Under the pieces are notes generated by a model. That model had not been told where the DNA came from, did no database searches, and was given only the letters and a program-made list of their open reading frames with translations. This document shows positions 21,885-29,457 of a DNA stretch of 37,516 nucleotides, piece after piece; within the stretch, counting starts at the first letter, position 1, and each line of letters starts with the position of its first letter. The position numbers were made by a program, and so were the translations under genes. The stretch spans positions 1-37,516 of the forward strand of contig NZ_JMTB01000006.1 of assembly GCF_000734965.1 (NCBI RefSeq), written 5' to 3'. Source of the stretch: Trabulsiella guamensis ATCC 49490 (lineage in GTDB: Bacteria; Pseudomonadota; Gammaproteobacteria; Enterobacterales; Enterobacteriaceae).

Positions 21885-22454
21885 TCAGCGATAAAGAATA
21901 TTTACTGTCATATCGGCATCAGCAGGTCCGGGTGTTACCGGTATGGCGAAAGCCCGATAACGTGCAACGAAATGTCCACGAACGCTGTCTGAGTTGGTGG
22001 GCAGGTCGATAGCAACCTGACCTTCGGAGCCATCCATTTTCAGCAGGGTTTCAGTTCGGTCGAGTGTACTGACAGCAACGCCAATATTGGTCGCCGCTTC
22101 GCTCCCTGCTGTGGTGATGGCGCTCACGGAAAGCAAATCTGCGTTACTGGTCGCAACAGTCGGGCCTTCAAAAGTGAGCTGAACGCTGGTTAACCCGGTC
22201 GTTTGCAGCGGGCAGTTTTTCAGTTGAATGTCAAAAGGAATCAGAGAGGATTCATCACCCGGGTTAACAAACAATGACGTGGGATAGGTACCGAGAGGGA
22301 CATTATTATCTTTTCCATCATTACCATCAATAATACAACTTGGTTCAATAATTTCGCCCGTAAAATGAACCGTGCCCGCATTCATTTCGTCGGCAACTGC
22401 AGGGATTGATAATGCAACGGCAAATGCCACAGGGATGTATTTCATTAATGTCAT
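21885..22454 (-). CDS. Major fimbrial subunit (pilin)
   Basis: First gene of the fimbrial operon, so presumably the major structural subunit. It has 189 residues with a signal peptide ending near PAVAD, an N-terminal donor strand (AGTVHFTGEIIEPSCII), a disulfide pair (the PSC cysteine and the LKNCPL cysteine) and the penultimate tyrosine of the C-terminal strand (MTVNILYR), all standard for chaperone-usher pilins. ATG 22454 has GGAG at proper spacing; a later in-frame ATG (22445) is possible. It is the only pilin-sized gene in the cluster, so the fibre is probably simple: this subunit plus the tip adhesin. Confidence 0.92.
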   Translation of the reverse strand: MTLMKYIPVAFAVALSIPAVADEMNAGTVHFTGEIIEPSCIIDGNDGKDNNVPLGTYPTSLFVNPGDESSLIPFDIQLKNCPLQTTGLTSVQLTFEGPTVATSNADLLSVSAITTAGSEAATNIGVAVSTLDRTETLLKMDGSEGQVAIDLPTNSDSVRGHFVARYRAFAIPVTPGPADADMTVNILYR

Positions 22455-22528
22455 CAGAATGCTCCGGAATAAAAATCGCTCCTGTATTTAAGAGCAATTA
22501 ATTAATCGAGGGTGGTAAACTTTTGGCG

Positions 22529-22534
22529 AGTATA
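22529..22534 (-). promoter_or_regulatory. Candidate -10 element of the fimbrial operon
   Basis: On the minus strand TATACT lies 74 bases upstream of the pilin ATG. It is the best -10 match in the gap; no good -35 is found 16-18 bases further up, so an activator may be needed. Confidence 0.4.
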
Positions 22535-22751
22535 CACAAATGAAGTCTAAATAAAAGTACGCGCGAGGATAAAAATGAATAATGTATGATAATTGCGTTT
22601 AATTTGCTCTAATTATATTAATGAGAGTTATTAATATATATAAATATATAAAATAAAATGATCAGTTTTCTTATCTGTTCATCAATGGGTGCATCCTGTT
22701 GCGCGTTACTCACGGCAATACTGCGTATAAAACCCGTTTATGTCCTCTTTT

Positions 22752-22766
22752 CCGGTCATTGACCGG
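22752..22766. promoter_or_regulatory. 15-bp palindrome upstream of flhB
   Basis: CCGGTCA (22752-22758) and TGACCGG (22760-22766) are perfect arms around a single T, about 50 bases before the flhB start. It could be a protein site or, if in the leader, a tight hairpin. Function unknown. Confidence 0.35.
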
Positions 22767-22816
22767 GGGCCGCTCTGGCATCATGTGCACCATGGAGAGT
22801 AGCGCGGAACGCTGGC

Positions 22817-23968
22817 GTGGCAGAAGAGAGTAACGAGGACAAAACAGAGGCCCCCACACCCCAACGGCTGGATAAGGCCCGTGAAGAGGGGCAGATCCCC
22901 CGATCCCGCGAACTGACCTCAATGTTGATTCTGCTGGTGGGCGTCTGTGTTATCTGGATAGGCGGTGAGTCACTGGCGCGACGCCTGGCGGGGCTATTGT
23001 CGTCGGGGTTGCATTTTGATCACAGTATCGTCAATGACCCCAATCTTATTCTCGGGCAAATCATTCTGCTGGTTAAGCAAGCCATGATCGCGCTGTTGCC
23101 GCTGATTGTCGGCGTGGTCGTCGTGGCGATTATCGCACCAATGTTGCTTGGCGGTATTGTATTCAGCCCTAAATCCCTTTCGCTGAAACTGGATAAATTA
23201 AACCCCTTGCCGGGTATCAAACGGATGTTTTCTGCACAAACATTCGCCGAATTGCTGAAGGCGATCCTGAAGTCGCTGTTAGTTGGCAGTGTTACGGGTT
23301 TATATCTCTGGATGAACTGGCCGGACATGATGCGTCTGGTGAGTGAATCCCCGATGAACGCGATGGGACATGCGCTGAATCTTGTTGGATTATGCACGTT
23401 GCTGGTGGCGCTGGGGATCGTCCCGATGGTGGGATTTGACGTTTTCTGGCAGATCTACAGCCACATGAAAAAGCTGCGCATGTCCCGCCAGGATATCCGT
23501 GATGAATTCAAACAGAACGAAGGCGATCCGCATGTGAAGAGTCGTATTCGTCAGATGCAACGCGCCGCTGCGCGACGCCGAATGATGGCGGATGTGCCGA
23601 AAGCGGACGTTATCGTGACGAACCCGACTCATTACGCGGTCGCGTTACAGTATGACGAAAACAAAATGAGCGCGCCGAAAGTGCTGGCGAAAGGCGCCGG
23701 ACTGGTGGCGTTGCGCATTCGTGAGATCGGCAGCGAACACCGTATTCCGATGCTGGAAGCGCCTCCTCTGGCGCGTGCGCTGTTCAGGCATGCTGAAGTC
23801 GGGCAACAAATTCCGGGCCAGTTGTACGCCGCTGTGGCGGAGGTGCTCGCCTGGGTATGGCAACTAAAACGCTGGCGTCTGGCTGGCGGAACGGCGCCGA
23901 AAAAACCTGAAAACCTGCCGGTGCCTGCCGCACTGGATTTTTTGAATGAGAAGGAAACTGATGGCTAA
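22817..23968 (+). CDS. flhB: FlhB, flagellar export gate and substrate-specificity switch
   Basis: FlhB is an inner-membrane component of the flagellar type III export apparatus; its self-cleaved cytoplasmic domain switches export from rod/hook to filament proteins. The 383-residue protein begins at GTG (MAEESNEDKTEAPTPQRL), has four membrane segments (about 35-52, 85-115, 145-165, 185-215) and the autocleavage motif NPTH at residues 269-272. The C-terminal 25 residues vary from E. coli. In E. coli flhB follows cheZ directly; here a fimbrial operon intervenes, so it must rely on its own promoter. Its stop overlaps flhA. Confidence 0.97.
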   Translation: MAEESNEDKTEAPTPQRLDKAREEGQIPRSRELTSMLILLVGVCVIWIGGESLARRLAGLLSSGLHFDHSIVNDPNLILGQIILLVKQAMIALLPLIVGVVVVAIIAPMLLGGIVFSPKSLSLKLDKLNPLPGIKRMFSAQTFAELLKAILKSLLVGSVTGLYLWMNWPDMMRLVSESPMNAMGHALNLVGLCTLLVALGIVPMVGFDVFWQIYSHMKKLRMSRQDIRDEFKQNEGDPHVKSRIRQMQRAAARRRMMADVPKADVIVTNPTHYAVALQYDENKMSAPKVLAKGAGLVALRIREIGSEHRIPMLEAPPLARALFRHAEVGQQIPGQLYAAVAEVLAWVWQLKRWRLAGGTAPKKPENLPVPAALDFLNEKETDG

Positions 23969-26039
23969 TCTGGTCGCAATGCTGCGTCTGCCCGTAAATC
24001 TGAAATCGACGCAATGGCAGGTTCTTGCCGGACCGGTGCTGATTCTGCTGATCCTGTCAATGATGGTACTGCCGCTGCCGGCATTCGTCCTTGACCTGCT
24101 GTTTACCTTCAACATTGCGCTGTCCATCATGGTATTGCTGGTGGCGATGTTTACTCAGCGGACACTGGAATTTGCGGCATTCCCGACCATCCTGCTGTTT
24201 ACTACCCTGTTGCGTCTGTCGTTGAACGTCGCGTCGACTCGTATCATTTTGATGGACGGTCACACCGGGGCGGCGGCAGCGGGCAGGGTAGTGGAAGCCT
24301 TTGGCCACTTCCTCGTCGGCGGTAACTTCGCTATCGGTATTGTGGTCTTTATCATACTGGTCATCATCAACTTTATGGTTATCACCAAAGGTGCCGGGCG
24401 TATCGCGGAGGTAGGCGCACGCTTCGTCCTTGACGGGATGCCTGGTAAACAGATGGCGATCGACGCTGACCTGAACGCCGGTCTGATTGGTGAAGATGAA
24501 GCGAAAAAACGCCGTGCTGACGTGACCCAGGAAGCGGACTTCTACGGCTCCATGGACGGTGCGAGTAAGTTTGTGCGCGGCGATGCGATTGCCGGGATCC
24601 TGATCATGGTGATCAACGTTCTTGGCGGTCTGCTGGTTGGTGTGTTGCAGCATGGTCTGCCGCTGGCAAAAGCGGCAGAATCCTACACGCTGTTGACCAT
24701 CGGGGACGGCCTCGTAGCGCAGATCCCGGCACTGGTCATCTCCACGGCGGCGGGTGTTATCGTCACCCGCGTCAGCACCGAGCAGGATGTCGGCGAACAG
24801 ATGGTTGGGCAGTTGTTCAATAACCCCCGCGTCATGCTGCTGAGCGCCGCTGTTCTGGGTCTGCTCGGTCTGGTGCCGGGGATGCCAAACTTTGTCTTCC
24901 TGCTGTTCACCGCCGCGTTGCTGGCTCTCGCGTGGTGGCTTCGTGGGCGCGAACAGGTTGCTCCGTCGCAGCCGCAACCTGTCGTACTGCCGGAAAATGG
25001 CCAGGCGGTTGAAGCCTCGTGGAAAGATGTGCAGCTGGAAGATACGCTTGGCATGGAAGTGGGCTACCGCTTAATCCCGATGGTCGATTTTCAGCAGGAC
25101 GGCGAACTGTTGGGCCGTATCCGCAGTATCCGAAAGAAATTTGCTCAGGAGATGGGGTTCCTGCCGCCGGTGGTGCATATTCGTGACAACATGGATCTGC
25201 CGCCGGCACGCTACCGTATTCTGATGAAAGGGGTGGAAATTGGTAGCGGTGATGCCTATCCTGGCCGCTGGCTGGCCATTAACCCCGGCACTGCAGCGGG
25301 TACGTTGCCGGGTGAACCGACGGTCGATCCGGCATTCGGACTGGCGGCTATCTGGATTGAAAGCGCGCTGAAAGAGCAGGCGCAAATTCAGGGCTACACA
25401 GTGGTGGAATCCAGCACTGTGGTGGCGACCCATCTTAATCATCTGATCAGCCAGCATTCCGCCGAACTGTTTGGTCGTCAGGAGGCACAACAGCTGTTGG
25501 ATCGTGTGGCGCAGGAGATGCCGAAGCTTACCGAAGATCTGGTGCCGGGCGTTATCACCCTGACCACGCTGCATAAAGTGCTGCAAAATCTGCTGGATGA
25601 GAAAGTACCGATTCGTGATATGCGCTCGATTCTTGAGACGCTGGCTGAACACGCGCCGGTGCAGACTGATCCGCATGAGCTGACCTCTGTGGTGCGTGTC
25701 GCGCTGGGCCGCGCGATCACGCAACAATGGTTCCCGGGCAATGACGAAGTGCAGGTCATCGGCCTGGATACCGCGCTGGAACGCCTGCTGTTGCAGGCGC
25801 TGCAGGGAGGTGGCGGGCTGGAACCAGGACTGGCGGATCGCCTGCTGGCGCAAACCTCTGAAGCCCTCACGCGACAGGAGATGCTGGGCGCGCCGCCGGT
25901 GCTACTGGTGAATCACGCGCTGCGTCCTCTGCTGGCACGCTTCCTGCGTCGCAGTCTGCCGCAACTGGTCGTATTGTCGAACCTCGAACTGTCCGACAAT
26001 CGCAATATCCGCATGACTGCCACCATCGGAGGGAAATAA
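23961..26039 (+). CDS. flhA: FlhA, flagellar export gate protein
   Basis: FlhA forms the nonameric ring of the flagellar export gate, using the proton motive force and docking chaperone-substrate complexes. From ATG 23961 (preceded by AAGGAA) it has 692 residues, the E. coli length. The first 320 or so residues hold eight membrane segments and the family signature around TLLRLSLNVASTRIIL and GAGRIAEVGARFVLDGMPGKQMAIDADLNAG; the remainder is the cytoplasmic domain (PVVHIRDNMDLPPARYRI, LTTLHKVLQNLLDEKVPIRD). It overlaps the flhB stop, and its own stop overlaps the flhE start (TAATG). Confidence 0.98.
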   Translation: MANLVAMLRLPVNLKSTQWQVLAGPVLILLILSMMVLPLPAFVLDLLFTFNIALSIMVLLVAMFTQRTLEFAAFPTILLFTTLLRLSLNVASTRIILMDGHTGAAAAGRVVEAFGHFLVGGNFAIGIVVFIILVIINFMVITKGAGRIAEVGARFVLDGMPGKQMAIDADLNAGLIGEDEAKKRRADVTQEADFYGSMDGASKFVRGDAIAGILIMVINVLGGLLVGVLQHGLPLAKAAESYTLLTIGDGLVAQIPALVISTAAGVIVTRVSTEQDVGEQMVGQLFNNPRVMLLSAAVLGLLGLVPGMPNFVFLLFTAALLALAWWLRGREQVAPSQPQPVVLPENGQAVEASWKDVQLEDTLGMEVGYRLIPMVDFQQDGELLGRIRSIRKKFAQEMGFLPPVVHIRDNMDLPPARYRILMKGVEIGSGDAYPGRWLAINPGTAAGTLPGEPTVDPAFGLAAIWIESALKEQAQIQGYTVVESSTVVATHLNHLISQHSAELFGRQEAQQLLDRVAQEMPKLTEDLVPGVITLTTLHKVLQNLLDEKVPIRDMRSILETLAEHAPVQTDPHELTSVVRVALGRAITQQWFPGNDEVQVIGLDTALERLLLQALQGGGGLEPGLADRLLAQTSEALTRQEMLGAPPVLLVNHALRPLLARFLRRSLPQLVVLSNLELSDNRNIRMTATIGGK

Positions 26040-26431
26040 TGCGTAAATTATTCGCCTTGCTGTTGTTCCCGCTGTGTGTACAGGCGGCAGGGGAAGGGTC
26101 GTGGCAGGCCAGCAGCACGGGTATTACGCTTACCTGGCGCGGAGTGTCGGCATCGTCTAAGGTGCTTGCGCCATCGCAACCGGTAGAAGGGTTAATGACG
26201 GTCGTGGTCTGGCGTTATGAACTCATCGGCCCGACACCCGCCGGGTTGCGGGTAAGGCTGTGCACGCAAACCCGTTGTGTCGAGCTGGATGGGCAGAGTG
26301 GCACCACTGGCGGCTTTAACAACATCTTTGCCGGTGAGCCACTGCGATTCGTCTGGGAAGTGCCCGGCGGCGGACGGCTTATCCCGGCCCTGAAAGTGCG
26401 CAGTAACAAGGTCATCGTCAACTATCGCTAA
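26039..26431 (+). CDS. flhE: FlhE, periplasmic flagellar protein
   Basis: FlhE is a small periplasmic protein encoded after flhA in enterobacteria; in Salmonella and E. coli it has been linked to preventing proton leakage through the export gate. The 130-residue protein has a signal peptide (about 1-16, ending CVQAA) and keeps the conserved cysteine pair (RLCTQTRCVELDGQSGTT) and the C-terminal FVWEVPGGGRLIPALKVRSN. The start overlaps the flhA stop. The hairpin at 26452-26469 follows, without a T-run. Confidence 0.96.
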   Translation: MRKLFALLLFPLCVQAAGEGSWQASSTGITLTWRGVSASSKVLAPSQPVEGLMTVVVWRYELIGPTPAGLRVRLCTQTRCVELDGQSGTTGGFNNIFAGEPLRFVWEVPGGGRLIPALKVRSNKVIVNYR

Positions 26432-26451
26432 TCGCCCCTTTTCTTATCGCC

Positions 26452-26469
26452 CGGCAGAGTAATCTGCCG
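26452..26469. other. Small hairpin after flhE
   Basis: CGGCAGA (26452-26458) pairs with TCTGCCG (26463-26469) around GTAA. No T-run follows on either strand, so it is not a normal intrinsic terminator; it may protect the 3' end of the flhBAE message. Confidence 0.4.
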
Positions 26470-26504
26470 ATGCGCTCTCATTTCTGGTCCTTCCTTTTGA
26501 TACA

Positions 26505-26523
26505 AAAGAAACGCTGTTTTATA
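26505..26523 (+). promoter_or_regulatory. KdgR-like operator upstream of the rhiTN-like operon
   Basis: The 19 bases AAAGAAACGCTGTTTTATA form an imperfect palindrome centred on AAAC-GCT-GTTT and agree at about 17 of 19 positions with the KdgR consensus as I remember it from pectinolytic enterobacteria (AATRAAAYRNYRTTTYATT). KdgR is the IclR-type repressor of pectin catabolism genes. The site lies about 170 bases upstream of the transporter start. The consensus is from memory, so this is a candidate. Confidence 0.6.
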
Positions 26524-26692
26524 AATCAGTGATGCGCGTAATCCCACTCTTTGTATTTCTGCCACCCTGCACAGGGTCGTGGCAAAATCGAAAAGGTTTC
26601 CTGTTGACCATACTTTTACTGTAGCCGTGTAAGTACCCCTAAGGACCGCCGGATGACCGGAGGATCGCCAATAAGAAACAGGGTTTACGGCA

Positions 26693-28270
26693 ATGAAAAC
26701 ACGAAAAATCGGTTTAGCGAATTACCTCGCCTATGGCTCCGGTGACTTCCTGGGCGCAGGAACGACGGCGCTCACCGCCGCCTGGCTGCTCTATTTTTAC
26801 ACGACCTTTTGCGGCCTTTCGCCCATCGAGGCGACGTTCATTTTTGCCACCGCCCGCGTCCTGGATGCGGTCGTCAGCCCTCTTATGGGGTTCCTGACGG
26901 ATAACTTTGGTTCGACCTGGCTCGGTAAGCGCTTCGGGCGCCGCAAGTTCTTTATCCTGCTTGGCATTCCCTGTGTTTTCAGCTATTCGCTGATGTGGGT
27001 CGGCGACATGGGATTCTGGTATTACTTACTGACCTATCTGCTGTTTGACATTGTGTACACCATGATTCTGGTGCCGTATGAAACGCTGGTGCCGGAAATG
27101 ACCGATGACTTTAAGCAGAAAACAAAATTCTCTGGCGCGCGTATTTCCATGGCGCAGATGTCAGCCATTCTGGCGTCTTTCCTGCCCGGCGTTCTGCTGA
27201 CGCTGCTTGGTAAAGACAACGCCATCTCTTTTTTCTACGCCAGTCTGGTTTTTTCTGTGCTGTGCGCGCTGATGCTGACCTTTGTCTGGATCTTTACCTG
27301 GGAACGTCCGCGTGAAGCATGGACTGAAGCGGCAATACGTGCAGATGAAGAGAAGAAAAACCTGACGCTGGCGCAGAGTCTCAACCGGCTAATCATTGAG
27401 CTTTCTTCAACGCTGCGCATTCGTATTTTCCGCCAGCACCTCGGCATGTATCTTGGAGGCTACATCGCACAGGATGTGTTCAACGCTGTGTTTACTTACT
27501 ACGTGGTGTTTGTCCTGATGCAGGAAGCCTCTGTTGCTTCGAATCTGTTGGGCACAATGGCTATTTTCCAGTTCATTGCCGTCATTGCCATGATCCCGCT
27601 TTGTATTCGCTTCGGGCCAGCGCCCTCTTACCGGATGGTGGTCGTGCTGTTCGGGCTGAGTTCGGTCTCCTATGCGGCGCTGTGGTATGCCGGAATGAGC
27701 GATATTTATTCGCTGTTGTTACTGGTGTCGGCAGTAGCCGGACTCGGCCGTGGCGGCATTAACTATGTGCCGTGGAATACTTACACCTACATTGCGGATG
27801 TTGATGAGGTAATTACGGGCCAGCGTCGCGAAGGGATTTTTGCTGGCATTATGACGCTGACCCGTAAAGCGTCGCAGGCGGGTGCGGTCATGCTGGTGGG
27901 GATCATCATGCAGTTCTCCGGTTTTGTCAGCGGGCAGAAAACACAGCCTGTGGAAGTAAGTCACACCATTCTGCTGATCCTGAGTATTGGCACTCTCGTT
28001 GTGCTGCTCTTTGGTTTCCTGGTTTCATTGCGTTTCAGACTCAATTTACACACCCACAGCGTGCTGCGCGAAGAGACGGTAAAGATGCGCCAGACCGGGC
28101 GGACGATGCCGGAAAGCATCACGCCGCAGGCGCGGGCTACAGTCGAAATGCTGGCGGGTATGCCGTATGAGTGCCTGTGGGGCAATAACAACATCGGCTA
28201 TCTGAATCGCAAAAAGCCTGCCGCGCCGTCGCTCGGACAGGTGAAGCCACTGAATTCGTCCTATAACTGA
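26693..28270 (+). CDS. GPH-family sugar:cation symporter, RhiT-like (rhamnogalacturonide uptake)
   Basis: A 525-residue, 12-helix membrane transporter of the glycoside-pentoside-hexuronide:cation symporter family. Visible traits are the N-terminal GLANYLAYGSGDFLGAG, the GKRFGRRKFFILLGIP loop after helix 3, VPYETLVPEMTDDFKQKTKFSGAR near residues 123-151, and GLGRGGINYVPWNTYTYIADVDE in the second half. It resembles transporters of pectin oligomers (RhiT and TogT of Dickeya). Because the next gene is a GH105 hydrolase, the rhamnogalacturonide transporter RhiT is the best match; symbol withheld since I cannot align it. It has a weak ribosome site (AGGG). The pair lies between flhE and argS, which are neighbours in E. 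coli K-12. Confidence 0.82.
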   Translation: MKTRKIGLANYLAYGSGDFLGAGTTALTAAWLLYFYTTFCGLSPIEATFIFATARVLDAVVSPLMGFLTDNFGSTWLGKRFGRRKFFILLGIPCVFSYSLMWVGDMGFWYYLLTYLLFDIVYTMILVPYETLVPEMTDDFKQKTKFSGARISMAQMSAILASFLPGVLLTLLGKDNAISFFYASLVFSVLCALMLTFVWIFTWERPREAWTEAAIRADEEKKNLTLAQSLNRLIIELSSTLRIRIFRQHLGMYLGGYIAQDVFNAVFTYYVVFVLMQEASVASNLLGTMAIFQFIAVIAMIPLCIRFGPAPSYRMVVVLFGLSSVSYAALWYAGMSDIYSLLLLVSAVAGLGRGGINYVPWNTYTYIADVDEVITGQRREGIFAGIMTLTRKASQAGAVMLVGIIMQFSGFVSGQKTQPVEVSHTILLILSIGTLVVLLFGFLVSLRFRLNLHTHSVLREETVKMRQTGRTMPESITPQARATVEMLAGMPYECLWGNNNIGYLNRKKPAAPSLGQVKPLNSSYN

Positions 28271-28280
28271 GGTAAATACT

Positions 28281-29420
28281 ATGAAGGTCTGGCCTGTCAA
28301 ACAGAGCCCATTGCTGCGTCAGCCGACGCATTTCATCGCCCGCGATGAGCTGAAAGCGCTGATCCAGAAGGTGACACATAATCTCGTTAACATCAAAGAT
28401 GAGACCGGCGCGTTTTTATTACGACTGGATGACGGGCGGGTGATTGACACTAAAGGCTGGGCGGGCTGGGAGTGGACGCACGGTGTTGGACTGTATGGGA
28501 TCTGGCAGTATTACCAGCAGACCGGCGATGTCGCCATGCGCGACATTATTGATAACTGGTTTGCAGAGCGCTTTGCCGAAGGCGCGACCACTAAAAACGT
28601 CAATACCATGGCACCGTTTTTGACGCTGGCTTATCGCTATGAAGAGACGAGAAATCCGGCGTTCCTGCCATGGCTGGAAAGCTGGGCGGAGTGGGCGATG
28701 CATGACATGCCGCGCACTGACTTCGGCGGAATGCAACACATCACGCTGGCAGAAGAGAACCACCAACAGATGTGGGATGACACGCTGATGATGACCGTTC
28801 TGCCACTGGCGAAAATAGGTAAATTGCTGAATCGCCCGGCGTATGTCGAAGAAGCCGTGTATCAGTTCCTGCTGCATGTCCAGAACCTGATGGACAGAGA
28901 GAGCGGGCTCTGGTTTCACGGCTGGAACTACGACGGGAAGCATAACTTTGCCCGTGCACGCTGGGCGCGTGGCAACAGCTGGCTGACCATCGTTATTCCG
29001 GACTTCCTCGAACTGGTGGATTTGCCGGAGCACAGCGCCGTACGCCGCTATCTGGTACAGGTACTGAACGCGCAGATTGCAGCGCTGGCAACCTGCCAGC
29101 ACGACAGCGGGTTGTGGCATACATTGCTGGATGATCCGGATTCGTACCTCGAAGCTTCCGCCACCGCCGGTTTTGCCTATGGCATTCTGAAGGCGGTACG
29201 AAAGCGCTATATCCAGGCGGAATACGTCAATGTGGCGGAGAAAGCAGTACGCGGTATTGTGCGTCATATTTCGCCGGAAGGGGAGTTAATGCAGACCTCG
29301 TTTGGCACCGGTATGGGAAGCGACCTGGAGTTTTATCGCCAGATCCCGCTGACGTCGATGCCTTATGGTCAGGCGATGGCGATTTTGTGTCTGACGGAGT
29401 ATTTGCGGAAGTATTTCTGA
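28281..29420 (+). CDS. GH105 unsaturated rhamnogalacturonyl hydrolase, RhiN/YteR-like
   Basis: A 379-residue cytoplasmic enzyme of glycoside hydrolase family 105 (YteR/YesR-like (alpha/alpha)6 barrel). These enzymes split the unsaturated uronic acid from rhamnose in disaccharides produced by rhamnogalacturonan lyases. Typical segments: GWEWTHGVGLYGIWQYY (about 62-78), HQQMWDDTLMMTVLPLAKIG (about 161-180) containing the presumed catalytic Asp167, WFHGWNYDG and WARGNSWLT near 216-235, and EASATAGFAYGI near 290. No signal peptide is seen, so it acts on imported substrate. It begins 10 bases after the transporter stop (GAGGT ribosome site), one operon with it. Confidence 0.88.
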   Translation: MKVWPVKQSPLLRQPTHFIARDELKALIQKVTHNLVNIKDETGAFLLRLDDGRVIDTKGWAGWEWTHGVGLYGIWQYYQQTGDVAMRDIIDNWFAERFAEGATTKNVNTMAPFLTLAYRYEETRNPAFLPWLESWAEWAMHDMPRTDFGGMQHITLAEENHQQMWDDTLMMTVLPLAKIGKLLNRPAYVEEAVYQFLLHVQNLMDRESGLWFHGWNYDGKHNFARARWARGNSWLTIVIPDFLELVDLPEHSAVRRYLVQVLNAQIAALATCQHDSGLWHTLLDDPDSYLEASATAGFAYGILKAVRKRYIQAEYVNVAEKAVRGIVRHISPEGELMQTSFGTGMGSDLEFYRQIPLTSMPYGQAMAILCLTEYLRKYF

Positions 29421-29424
29421 TAAT

Positions 29425-29450
29425 AAAAAACCCGGCGGCTGCCGGGTTTT
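29425..29450. terminator. Bidirectional terminator between GH105 gene and argS
   Basis: AAAAAA, stem CCCGGC (29431-29436), loop GGCT, stem GCCGGG (29441-29446), TTTT. It has a T-run on both strands and sits between convergent genes. Confidence 0.9.
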
Positions 29451-29457
29451 ATGTCAC

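Larger units (their letters stand above)
22455..22816. other. Divergent control region between the fimbrial operon and flhB
   Basis: About 360 bases without a credible gene. The left two-thirds (to about 22670) is strongly AT-rich and probably came with the fimbrial operon; such DNA is a typical H-NS target. The right part is of ordinary composition and should hold the flhBAE promoter, although I could not identify a clear FlhD4C2 box. No inverted repeats that would make a fim-type invertible switch, and no paired GATC sites of the Pap type, are evident. Confidence 0.65.

Noticed and set aside
22455-22816. Invertible promoter switch (fim type) or Pap-type Dam/Lrp switch for the fimbrial operon
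   Set aside because: No suitable pair of inverted repeats, no recombinase gene nearby, and no spaced pair of GATC sites was seen.
24057-24977. 306-codon open frame antisense to flhA
   Set aside because: Shadow of flhA; composition is rich in Gln, Arg and His with no domain and no ribosome site.
26452-26469. Intrinsic terminator after flhE
   Set aside because: The stem is real but no T-run follows on either strand.
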